DNA of 64,000 nt. It comes from Streptomyces mobaraensis NBRC 13819 = DSM 40847 (lineage in GTDB: Bacteria > Actinomycetota > Actinomycetes > Streptomycetales > Streptomycetaceae). A program made the translations under genes and the position numbers. This document shows positions 49,123 to 57,122 of the stretch, one piece after another. Under the pieces are notes generated by a model. That model was not told the origin of the DNA and searched no databases. It saw nothing but the letters and a program-made list of their open reading frames with translations. The stretch is taken from positions 6,163,501-6,227,500 of the forward strand of contig NZ_CP072827.1 in assembly GCF_017916255.1 (NCBI RefSeq), in the 5' to 3' direction. The number at the start of each line of letters is the position of its first letter. Position 1 is the stretch's first letter.

Positions 49123-49518
49123 ATGTCCGCCACGTCCGCCCAGTCCGCCCAGTCCGTCCACGAGACCGCCGTCGCCCGCTACCTCGCCGCCTGGAACGCC
49201 GACGCGGAGACCCTCGCGGCGGCCGTCGCCGCCGCCTGGACCGAGGACGGCTCCTACACCGACCCGCTGGCCGACGTCGCCGGGCACGAGGGGATCACCG
49301 CCGTGATCACCGCCGCGCACGAGCAGTTCCCCGGCTTCGAGTTCCGGCCGTCCGGTGTCGTGGACGGGCACCACAACACCGTCCGCTTCGGCTGGGAGCT
49401 GGTCTCCACCGCCGACGGTTCCGCGCCCGTCGCCGGCTTCGACGTGGCCGTGCTCGCCGAGGACGGCCGCATCCGCAGCGTCCTCGGCTTCCTCGACCGG
49501 GTGCCCGCTACGGCGTGA
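49123..49518 (+). CDS. NTF2-like (SnoaL-type) protein
   Basis: A 131-residue cone-fold protein: VARYLAAWNADAETLAAAVA, YTDPLADVAGHEGITA and GWELVSTADGSAPVAGFDVA fit the SnoaL/NTF2 group, which includes polyketide cyclases, isomerases and stress proteins. ATG 49123 follows AGGAAGAGAG. Its 3' end overlaps the convergent XRE gene by 11 bases. Confidence 0.85.
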   Translation: MSATSAQSAQSVHETAVARYLAAWNADAETLAAAVAAAWTEDGSYTDPLADVAGHEGITAVITAAHEQFPGFEFRPSGVVDGHHNTVRFGWELVSTADGSAPVAGFDVAVLAEDGRIRSVLGFLDRVPATA

Positions 49519-50314
49519 GGCTCCGCAGGTACGCGGCCGTCTCCTGGTCGGCGGGGAGGAAGGTCTCCAGCGCCAGTTCGGAGACGGTCACGTCCAGCGG
49601 GGTGTTGAAGGTGGCGATGGTCGAGACGAACGACAGCGTCCGGCCGCCGACGTCGATCACCATCGGCAGGGCGACCGGGGCGCGCCGGTCGGCCATCCGC
49701 TCCTCGCCGCAGGGGTCCGGCATCGGGAAGCCGGTGACCTCGTCGTACAGCGCGCGCAGCGGCGCCGACCGCATCAGGGCGAGCTGACGGTCCATCTGGT
49801 GCAGCAGGTGGCAGCGCCACTCCAGGAAGTTGCGGATGCGCGGCGCCATGCCGTGCGGGTGCAGGGTCAGCCGCATGGCGTTCTGCGGCGGCGCCAGCAG
49901 CTCCTCGGCGACGCCCTCCAGCAGCAGGGGGACGCCCCGGTTGGCCGCCACCACCTGGTACGTGCCGTCGACGACCAGCGCGGGGAAGGGCTCGTAGCCG
50001 CGCAGCAGGACGTCCAGGCTCTCGCGCATCTCGCTCAGCGCCGGGTCGTCGAGCGACCGTTCGGGGTAGCGCGGGGCGTAACCCGCCGACATGAGCAAGG
50101 CGTTCCGCTCCCGCACGGGGACGTCCAGATGGTCGGCCAGGCGCAGCACCATCTCCTCGCTCGGCCGGGACCGGCCCGTCTCGATGAAACTGATGTGCCG
50201 GGCCGAGGAGTTCGCCCGCAGGGCCAGCTCCAGCTGGCTGATCCGGCGGCGGTTCCGCCAGGAGCGCAGGAGCTCGCCCACTTGCGTTGCCGTCGAGGCC
50301 GCAGTAATCGTCAT
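49508..50314 (-). CDS. XRE helix-turn-helix regulator with MmyB-like domain
   Basis: A 268-residue regulator. The HTH reads LLRSWRNRRRISQLELALR and SARHISFIETGRSRPSEEMV; the C-terminal PAS-like MmyB ligand domain follows from about residue 85 (FPALVVDGTYQVVAANRGVP). MmyB relatives in Streptomyces may sense fatty acid-type ligands. ATG 50314. It is divergent from the pterin dehydratase gene. Confidence 0.88.
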   Translation of the reverse strand: MTITAASTATQVGELLRSWRNRRRISQLELALRANSSARHISFIETGRSRPSEEMVLRLADHLDVPVRERNALLMSAGYAPRYPERSLDDPALSEMRESLDVLLRGYEPFPALVVDGTYQVVAANRGVPLLLEGVAEELLAPPQNAMRLTLHPHGMAPRIRNFLEWRCHLLHQMDRQLALMRSAPLRALYDEVTGFPMPDPCGEERMADRRAPVALPMVIDVGGRTLSFVSTIATFNTPLDVTVSELALETFLPADQETAAYLRSLTP

Positions 50315-50464
50315 GCGTGTGACCGTAACCCGTCGCCCCTCGGGCCGACGGGAAATAACTCCCGCCCCGTGGGAGCCTTGGGGTACCGGCGGTGCGGTGC
50401 CTGCCGCGCGGCACCGGTGGTGTGTGGTGCGACGAAGACGGAGCACGGTCGAAGAGGAGCTGTC

Positions 50465-50776
50465 ATGACGGTCGAACCGCTGTCGCAGCAGGACGTCGAG
50501 GAGCGCCTCCGGGAGCTCCCCGGCTGGACGACGGACGGACTGCTGCTGCGCCGTACCTACACCTTCGCCGGGCACCTCCCGGCGGCGGCCATGGTGCTGC
50601 ACATCGCGGTCATCCAGGACGAGTTGGGGCATCACGCGGAGGTCACGCTCGGCTACGACCGGGTCGGTGTCGCGGTGAACACGCACAGCGTGGGCGGCAA
50701 GGTGACCGGCCTGGACATCGAACTCGCGCGCAGGATCGAGGCGGTGGCCGCCGGACACGGAGCGCGGGCGGTCTGA
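50465..50776 (+). CDS. phhB: 4a-hydroxytetrahydrobiopterin dehydratase
   Basis: A 103-residue pterin-4a-carbinolamine dehydratase, recycling the pterin used by aromatic amino acid hydroxylases. LGHHAEVTLGYDRVGVAVNTH carries the family His-His-Ala-Glu-Val and T-H residues. ATG 50465 has GAGGAG upstream. No phenylalanine hydroxylase gene is nearby. Confidence 0.92.
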   Translation: MTVEPLSQQDVEERLRELPGWTTDGLLLRRTYTFAGHLPAAAMVLHIAVIQDELGHHAEVTLGYDRVGVAVNTHSVGGKVTGLDIELARRIEAVAAGHGARAV

Positions 50777-50923
50777 GCGGGGGCGCGGGTCGTCCGAGCG
50801 GGACGCCGCTTTCGGTGCGCAGGGGGCGTCACTTCGGTACGCCGGGCGCTCCTCATGGCGCGGCCCGCCCTCAGGACACGGCCGGTCCCACGGCACGATC
50901 AGCTTTCACGACACGATCAGCTT

Positions 50924-52774
50924 TCACGACACGGGCAGCCGGTACAGCGCGTCGACGTCCGCCGCGTACGCCTTCTCTATCGCCCGCCGTTTGAGCTTCA
51001 TGGTGGGTGTCACCAGCCCCTGCTCCTCGGTGAACTGGCCGGGCAGGATGCGGAAGGTGCGGATCGACTCGGCCGGCGGCGCCTGCGCGTTGGCGGCGAC
51101 CACCGCCCGCCGGATCTCGGCCTCCAGCTCCGGGTCGCGCACCAGCTCGCCCGGGGGCGGGACGGGCCGGCCGCGCATCGCGCACCAGTGCGCGACCGCC
51201 GGGCGGTCCAGGGTGACCAGAGCGGCGAGGAACGGGCGGCCGTTGCCGACGACCAGGCAGCGGTCCACCAGGGGGTGCGCCCGGACCCGTTCCTCCAGGG
51301 CCGAGGGCAGGACGCCCGTCCCTTCGGAGGTCGCCAGGGACTCCGCCTTGCGGCCCCGGATCGTCAGGTACCCGTCGTCGTCGAGCGCGCCCAGGTCCCC
51401 GGTGGCCAGCCAGCCGTCCCGGAAGACCGCCTCGGTGCCGCGCGGGTCGCCCAGGTAGCCGGCGAAGACCTGCGGGCCCCGGAGCCACACCTCGCCGTCG
51501 TCCGCTATGCGCACGCCGGTGCCGGGGACGGGCGTGCCGACCGTGCCGAAGCGCGGTCGCTCCGGCGGGTTGGCGGTCACGGCACCGGTGGTCTCCGTCA
51601 GGCCGTAGCCCTCGACGAGGGTGATGCCGGCGCCCGCGAAGAAGAGACCGAGGCGCCGGTCGAGGACGGCGCCGCCCGACAGCCCGAACCGCAGCCGGCC
51701 GCCCAGACTCTCCCGGAGCCCGGAGTAGACGAGCCGGTCGAACACCCGGCGCCGGACGCGCAGGGCCGTACCCGGGCCCGGGCCGACGCCGAACGCCCGC
51801 TCCTCCAGGGCGCCGGAGTGGCGGACGGCCACCTCCACGGCCCTCTCGAACGTCCGCTCGCGGCCGGTGCGCTCGGCCTCGTGACGGGCGGCGGTGAAGA
51901 CCCGCTCGAACACATAGGGGACCGCGGCGAGGAACGTCGGGCGGAAACTCCGCAGCTCGGACAGGAACACCGGCCCCGACATCCTGGACTGGTGCCCCAC
52001 CCGGACCCCGGCCCGCACGGCGGCGACCTGGACCATCCGGCCGAGGACGTGCGCGAGCGGCAGGACGAGCAGGGTGGACGCCTGCTCCCCGCGGCCGGAA
52101 CCGGGGCCGGTCCCGGGGCGGAAGACCGGGCCGAAGCGGCCGACGACGTTGTCGGTCTCCGCCATGAAGTTGGCGTGGGTGAGGACGCACGCCTTGGGAC
52201 GGCCGGTGGTGCCCGGCGTATAGAGGACGGTGGCCGGGGTGCCGGGGGTGACGGCCGCGCGCCGGCGGTGCACCTCCTCGTCCGCGACCCCGGCGCCGGC
52301 CGCGGTCAGCTCCTCGACGGCCCCGGCGTCGAGCTGCCACAGCCGGCGCAGGCCGGGCAGCCGGTCGACGACCGAGCCGACGGTCATGGCGTGGTCGCCG
52401 TGCTCGACGACGCAGGCGGAGACCTCCGCGTCGTGCAGCGTCCAGTAGACCTGCTCCACGGACGCCCCCGGGTACAGCGGCACCGACTGGGCGCCGACGG
52501 ACCACAGGGCGAAGTCGAACAGCGTCCACTCGTAACGCGTCCGGGAGACGATCGCGACCCGGTCGCCGACCCGGACGCCCTCCGCCAACAGGCCCTTGGC
52601 CAGCGCCGTCACCTCGTCCCGGAAGGCCGCCGCCGTCACATCCCGCCAGCCGTCGGCCGCCCGACGGCCGAACGCCACCCGGTCCGGAGTGGCGGCGGCG
52701 TGCTCGAACACGGCATCCGCCAGACCGCCGGAGGGCGGCACCGGTACCAGGGGTGGGACGGTGATCTCGCGCAC
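50924..52774 (-). CDS. Long-chain acyl-CoA synthetase (AMP-binding)
   Basis: A 616-residue adenylate-forming ligase that would activate a long-chain fatty acid to its CoA ester. It has the P-loop variant LYTPGTTGRPKACVLTHAN (TPGTTG in place of TSGTTG), EGYGLTETTGAV, the hinge GDLGALDDDGYLTIRGRK and the C-terminal PTMKLKRR lysine motif. This pattern matches the FadD15-type group. GTG 52774 with GAGG upstream. The unusual Pro in the P-loop is not by itself inactivating. Confidence 0.9.
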   Translation of the reverse strand: MREITVPPLVPVPPSGGLADAVFEHAAATPDRVAFGRRAADGWRDVTAAAFRDEVTALAKGLLAEGVRVGDRVAIVSRTRYEWTLFDFALWSVGAQSVPLYPGASVEQVYWTLHDAEVSACVVEHGDHAMTVGSVVDRLPGLRRLWQLDAGAVEELTAAGAGVADEEVHRRRAAVTPGTPATVLYTPGTTGRPKACVLTHANFMAETDNVVGRFGPVFRPGTGPGSGRGEQASTLLVLPLAHVLGRMVQVAAVRAGVRVGHQSRMSGPVFLSELRSFRPTFLAAVPYVFERVFTAARHEAERTGRERTFERAVEVAVRHSGALEERAFGVGPGPGTALRVRRRVFDRLVYSGLRESLGGRLRFGLSGGAVLDRRLGLFFAGAGITLVEGYGLTETTGAVTANPPERPRFGTVGTPVPGTGVRIADDGEVWLRGPQVFAGYLGDPRGTEAVFRDGWLATGDLGALDDDGYLTIRGRKAESLATSEGTGVLPSALEERVRAHPLVDRCLVVGNGRPFLAALVTLDRPAVAHWCAMRGRPVPPPGELVRDPELEAEIRRAVVAANAQAPPAESIRTFRILPGQFTEEQGLVTPTMKLKRRAIEKAYAADVDALYRLPVS

Positions 52775-52865
52775 TACCTCGCTCCTCGCCACGCTCCGCA
52801 CAGCGCGGGTGACCGTACCCGATCCCTCAACGGTGAACCCTGAGGCTCCGATAGACGGACGGGGC

Positions 52866-53810
52866 TCACGGTATCTGCACGAAATCTCCCTGACCTGGCT
52901 CGATTACGTCCTGTACCTCCTGACCATCCGGCCCGGCCGGGGTGTGCAGGCGGTCGCCGGCCGCCAGGATCGCCTGCGACAGCGCTTCCGCGCTGCCCCG
53001 CGCCGCGCTGTCCCGTTCCGGACCGGGGCCCTGCAACAGGACGACGTCGATGGCACCGAGCTCCGGCAGCCCCGCCCTGACCGGGACCGGCACCAGCCCC
53101 GGCGGGATCATGCCGCGCGTATGGGCCATCACCCCCAGCCCGGCCCGGGCCGCCGCGACCAGGCCGTTGAGGCTGCGGCTGGTGCAGGTCACCCGCCAGG
53201 CCCGGCCCTCGCGCTCCAGGACGTCCAGGGCCCGCGCCCGCGTGATCGCCGGGGCCGGGAAGACGACCAGCGGCAGGGGTCGGCGGGCGTCCAACCGCAG
53301 CCGCTCGCTGCCGATCCACACCAGGCGGTCACGCCAGACGAGCCGGCCGTTCTGCGGCTGCCGGGGGTGGCGCTTGACCAGCACCAGATCGAAGCGGCCG
53401 GCCGCCATCTGCTCGTGGAGCGTGTCCGACAGGTCCACCGTGAGCTCCAGGTCCACCTCCGGGTGCTCACGCCGGAAGCGCTCCAGGACCTCGGGCAGCC
53501 GGGTGAGGACGAAGTCCTCGGAGGCTCCGAAGCGCAGCCGCCCGCGCAACCGCGTCCCCGCGAACCAGTGGGCGGCCCGCTCGTTCGCCTCCAGGATCGT
53601 CCGGGCGAAGCCGAGCATGGCCTCCCCGTCCTCGGTCAGCTCCACGCTGTGCGTGTCACGGACGAACAGCCGCCGGCCTGCCGCCTCCTCCAGCCTGCGC
53701 ACCTGCTGGCTGACGGTCGACTGGCGCACCCCCAGGCGATGGGCGGCCTGGGTGAAGCTGAGCGTCTGCGAGACGGCGAGGAAGGTCCGCAACTGCACCG
53801 GATCGAACAT
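52866..53810 (-). CDS. LysR-family transcriptional regulator
   Basis: A 314-residue regulator with a standard LysR winged helix (LRTFLAVSQTLSFTQAAHRL, RQSTVSQQVRRLEEAAG) and a periplasmic-binding-like ligand domain with GASEDFVLTRLPEVL. ATG 53810. It is divergent from the BASS transporter gene across about 55 bases and is its probable regulator. Confidence 0.9.
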   Translation of the reverse strand: MFDPVQLRTFLAVSQTLSFTQAAHRLGVRQSTVSQQVRRLEEAAGRRLFVRDTHSVELTEDGEAMLGFARTILEANERAAHWFAGTRLRGRLRFGASEDFVLTRLPEVLERFRREHPEVDLELTVDLSDTLHEQMAAGRFDLVLVKRHPRQPQNGRLVWRDRLVWIGSERLRLDARRPLPLVVFPAPAITRARALDVLEREGRAWRVTCTSRSLNGLVAAARAGLGVMAHTRGMIPPGLVPVPVRAGLPELGAIDVVLLQGPGPERDSAARGSAEALSQAILAAGDRLHTPAGPDGQEVQDVIEPGQGDFVQIP

Positions 53811-53865
53811 GCCCCGAGCCTATCGTCGGTCGTGATGACAGTCAGCATGGTGAACGGGGTTCCCG

Positions 53866-55179
53866 ATGACCGTACCCCCGGGCAGGCTGGCACTCATGCG
53901 CCGACCGGCTTTTCCTACCTTTCCGTCTTCCTTCCCCTCCTTCCCTTCCTTCCTGTCCCGGCTGCCCGTTGATCCCTACGTGGCCGCGCTGCTCGGCACC
54001 GTCCTGCTGGCGGTACTGCTGCCGGCCCGGGGCTCGGCGGCGACGGTGGCCGGCATCGCCGCCAAGGTCCTGGTGGGCCTGCTCTTCTTCCTCTACGGCG
54101 CCCGGCTCTCCACCCGGGAGACGGTCGAGGGACTGCGCCACTGGCGACTGCACACGGCGGTCCTCTGCTGCACCTTCGTCATCTTCCCCCTGCTCGGGCT
54201 CGCCGCCCGCGGCCTCGTCCCCTACGTCCTGACCCCGAGCCTCTACGACGGCTTCCTCTTTCTGTGCCTGGTGCCCTCCACCATCCAGTCGGCCATCGCC
54301 TTCACCTCCATCGCCCGCGGCAATGTGGCGGCGGCCATCTGCGCGGGCTCCTTCTCCAGCCTCGTGGGCATCGTCCTCACCCCCCTTCTCGCGGCGGCGC
54401 TGCTCGGCAACAGCGGAGCGGGCTTCTCCCTGGACTCGCTGCTGTCGATCGTCCTGCAACTGCTCGCGCCCTTCCTCGCCGGCCAGGCGCTGCGCCCCTG
54501 GATCGGCGGCTTCATCAGTCGCCACCGCACCATCCTGGGCCGGGTCGACCGCACCTCGGTGCTGATGGTCGTCTACGTGGCCTTCAGCGCCGGCATGGTG
54601 CGTGGCGTCTGGAGCCAGGTGACGCCGTGGCGGCTGCTGGCCCTGCTGGGCGTGGAGGCCGTCCTGCTGGCGGTCATGCTCTTCGTCAGCGGCTACGGCG
54701 CGCGCCGGCTCGGCTTCTCCCGCGCGGACCGGATCGCCATCGTCTTCGCGGGGTCGAAGAAGGGCCTCGCCGCCGGACTGCCCATGGCCACCGTCCTCTT
54801 CGGAGCCGAGTCCAGCCTCGCGGTGCTGCCCCTGATGCTCCTCCACCAACTCCAGCTGATGGTCTGCGCCGTGCTCGCCAAACGCTTCGCCCGCCAACCG
54901 GACACCGCCCCGTCGACGGCCGGCCCCTCGCAGACGGACCCCTCGCCGGCGGACCCCTCGCCGGCGGACCTCTCGCCGGCGGACCCCTCGGATACCGGCC
55001 CTTCCAAGGCCGGTCCCCAGGGCACTGTCCCCTCCCAGGACACCGGCCCCTCTCAGGACACTGTCCCCTCCCAGGCCGACGTCCCGGACGTTGGTGCGCG
55101 GGAAGTTGACGCCCCGCAGGCCGCGCCGAGTGAGGCGGTGCCTGTCCGGCCCGAGATCACGACCGGCCGGGCGCGGTAG
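53866..55179 (+). CDS. Bile acid:Na+ symporter family (BASS) transporter
   Basis: About 437 residues with ten helices between about residues 35 and 335. The signature segments LVPSTIQSAIAFTSIARGN and FAGSKKGLAAGLPMA are typical of the BASS/SBF family of YfeH-like members. The N-terminus is Phe/Pro/Ser repeats and the last 110 residues form a low-complexity tail of SPADP and PSQDT repeats, probably cytoplasmic. Start 53866 or 53896. A LysR gene is divergent. The substrate is unknown. Confidence 0.85.
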   Translation: MTVPPGRLALMRRPAFPTFPSSFPSFPSFLSRLPVDPYVAALLGTVLLAVLLPARGSAATVAGIAAKVLVGLLFFLYGARLSTRETVEGLRHWRLHTAVLCCTFVIFPLLGLAARGLVPYVLTPSLYDGFLFLCLVPSTIQSAIAFTSIARGNVAAAICAGSFSSLVGIVLTPLLAAALLGNSGAGFSLDSLLSIVLQLLAPFLAGQALRPWIGGFISRHRTILGRVDRTSVLMVVYVAFSAGMVRGVWSQVTPWRLLALLGVEAVLLAVMLFVSGYGARRLGFSRADRIAIVFAGSKKGLAAGLPMATVLFGAESSLAVLPLMLLHQLQLMVCAVLAKRFARQPDTAPSTAGPSQTDPSPADPSPADLSPADPSDTGPSKAGPQGTVPSQDTGPSQDTVPSQADVPDVGAREVDAPQAAPSEAVPVRPEITTGRAR

Positions 55180-55199
55180 GCGGACCGGCCGCACCGCCC

Positions 55200-55319
55200 T
55201 TCACGCCGACCCCATCGCTCTTCAGGCCGACCATCGCCCTTCACGCCGACCCCATCGCCCTTCACACCGACCGCATCCCCCTCCACGTCGACCAACGCCT
55301 TCACGCCGACCGCGTCGCC
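55200..55319. repeat. Six tandem repeats of about 20 bp between convergent genes
   Basis: Units begin at 55200, 55221, 55240, 55261, 55282 and 55300, all variants of TTCACGCCGACCCCATCGCC with lengths of 18-21 bases. The array fills most of the gap between the BASS and quinone reductase stop codons. Confidence 0.82.
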
Positions 55320-55343
55320 GTGCGCACCGCCACGCGTCGCCGT

Positions 55344-56276
55344 TCACGCCGGTCGCAGGACCACCTTCCCCTGGTTGGCCCGCGATTCCATGATCTCGTG
55401 GGCCTTCGCGGCATCCTCCAAAGGCAGCTCGGCGTGGACGCACGGTCGTAGCCGGCCCTCGGCGTGCAGCGCCCAGAGGTCCTGCCGCCACTCCTCCATC
55501 AAGTCGGGCCGGTGGCGGGCTATCAGGGCCATCTGGAAGCCGATCGCCGATTTCGCGCCGACCAGCAGGTCGTACGCCCGGAGAGTGCCCCCGCCGGAGC
55601 TGTAGGCCACCAACCGCCCACCGGGCGCGAGCGCTTGCAGGGCGGGGGAGAGGAGGTCGCCGCCGACCGCGTCCAGGATGACGTCCACCGGTTCTCCCCA
55701 GGACTCCTCCTCGTAGGTGACGGCCTCGTCGGCGCCCAGCGACATGACGAACCCGAGCTTTTCCCGCGAGCCGACCGCCGCCACCACACGGCCCGCCCCG
55801 CGGGCCCGGGCGATCTGCACGGCCAGATGCCCGGCACCGCCGGCGGCCCCTGTGACCAGCACCGACTCGCCCTCGGCGGGCCGTGCCGCCTCATAGGCGC
55901 CTCTCGCGACGAGCCCGCAACGGACCAGGGCGACGGCGTCGGTGGCGCTCGCGCCGTCGGGGATCCGGGAAGCCATCGAGGCGTTCAACAGGGCGTAGTC
56001 CGCGTACCCGTCGCCGAAGCAGAGGCCGGTGACCCGCTCGCCCGCCCGGAACCCGGTCACGTCCGGACCGACCGAGACGACCTCTCCCGCCACGTCACCG
56101 CCCAGGCCGGCGGGATGAGGCAGCCCGCCCTCACGGACCTTCCGCGTCACGGGCAGGGTCACGCCGATCGCCTCGACGCGCACGAGCAGTTCGCCCGGGC
56201 CGGGGCGGGGGACCTCCGCCTCCTCGACCCGCAGGACCTCGGGGCCGCCGTTCTCGTAATAGCGGACACGTCGCAT
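55344..56276 (-). CDS. Quinone oxidoreductase-like (QOR) MDR-family enzyme
   Basis: A 310-residue zinc-free medium-chain reductase. VEAIGVTLPVTRKVREGG, GLGGDVAGEVVSVGPDVTGF and the NADPH-binding VLVTGAAGGAGHLAVQIA are typical. It would reduce quinones or unsaturated carbonyls with NADPH. ATG 56276 has GAGGTG. A MarR gene is divergent with three repeats of a TTGGG/CCCAA dyad between them. Confidence 0.9.
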   Translation of the reverse strand: MRRVRYYENGGPEVLRVEEAEVPRPGPGELLVRVEAIGVTLPVTRKVREGGLPHPAGLGGDVAGEVVSVGPDVTGFRAGERVTGLCFGDGYADYALLNASMASRIPDGASATDAVALVRCGLVARGAYEAARPAEGESVLVTGAAGGAGHLAVQIARARGAGRVVAAVGSREKLGFVMSLGADEAVTYEEESWGEPVDVILDAVGGDLLSPALQALAPGGRLVAYSSGGGTLRAYDLLVGAKSAIGFQMALIARHRPDLMEEWRQDLWALHAEGRLRPCVHAELPLEDAAKAHEIMESRANQGKVVLRPA

Positions 56277-56314
56277 GGTGCACCTCCACAGCCGTCGGAC
56301 GCCGGACACCTTCA

Positions 56315-56388
56315 TTGGGGGTCCCAACGGTTAAGACTGTAGCGGATTCCGTTGGGGATTCCCATGGTTTTTCGTGGGAATTCCCAAC
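56315..56388. promoter_or_regulatory. Three related palindromes in the QOR-MarR intergenic region
   Basis: TTGGGGGTCCCAA (56315-56327), TTGGGGATTCCCAT (56352-56365) and the perfect TGGGAATTCCCA (56375-56386) share the TTGGG-N3/4-CCCAA theme. Sites 2 and 3 also pair with each other as an inverted repeat over about 15 bp. They lie between the divergent starts (56276 and 56411) and are the predicted MarR operators. Confidence 0.78.
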
Positions 56389-56410
56389 GAGTCCGGGCTA
56401 CCCTCGACGC

Positions 56411-56872
56411 ATGGCACACACACGTACGGATCCCGGCACCGGCGAGCCCGCCCTCGGCCACATCCAGTCCCTCCCGAGCTGGCTGCTCAACCGCGCCTCC
56501 GCCCGCGGCCGCCGCCTCGTCGCCGACGCGCTCGCGCAGGACGGCATGCGCATGCCCCACCACGCCGTGCTCTCCGCCGTGGCCGATCTCGGCCCGGTCG
56601 CCCAGGCGGAGCTGGGCCGAACGACGGGGTTCGACCCCAAGGACATGGTCGGCATCCTCAACGACCTCCAGGCGCAGGAGCTGATCACCCGCGCCCCCGA
56701 CCCGTCCGACCGCCGCAAGAACGCCATCACGCTCACCGCCGAAGGCCGCAAGCGCCTCAACCGCCTCACCGAGCTGGGGGACGCGGCCAACGAGGAACTG
56801 CTGTCCGCTCTTTCGCCGGCCGAGCGGGAGCTGTTCCTCGCCCTGCTCGCCCGCGTCGTCGACCAGGGCTGA
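56411..56872 (+). CDS. MarR-family regulator
   Basis: A 153-residue winged-helix regulator: LGPVAQAELGRTTGFDPKDM is the recognition region, DPSDRRKNAITLT the wing. ATG 56411 is the natural start. It is predicted to control the divergent quinone oxidoreductase through the three palindromes, as DUF24/MarR sensors of quinones or electrophiles do; this functional link is inferred from layout. Confidence 0.9.
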   Translation: MAHTRTDPGTGEPALGHIQSLPSWLLNRASARGRRLVADALAQDGMRMPHHAVLSAVADLGPVAQAELGRTTGFDPKDMVGILNDLQAQELITRAPDPSDRRKNAITLTAEGRKRLNRLTELGDAANEELLSALSPAERELFLALLARVVDQG

Positions 56873-57122
56873 CCCGCTGTGAGGCGGGTCCCGGCCTGCC
56901 GGTGGGGAGGGTGTGAGGGCAGGGTTGGGAGAACCCCCGAGGGGCCCGCGGGATCGGTGTAGGGGGAAGCCCTGAAGTGACCCCGGTCCAGCCCTGATAT
57001 TCGGCCAAATCCGGGACGCCCTCCCCTCGGATCTGGTGGGATGGCTTCGCGCGAAACTCCCGCCCCGTGCGCAGCCGTCGGCGTATGACATGCCGAATCC
57101 CAGCACCGCGAAAGGAGCCCGA

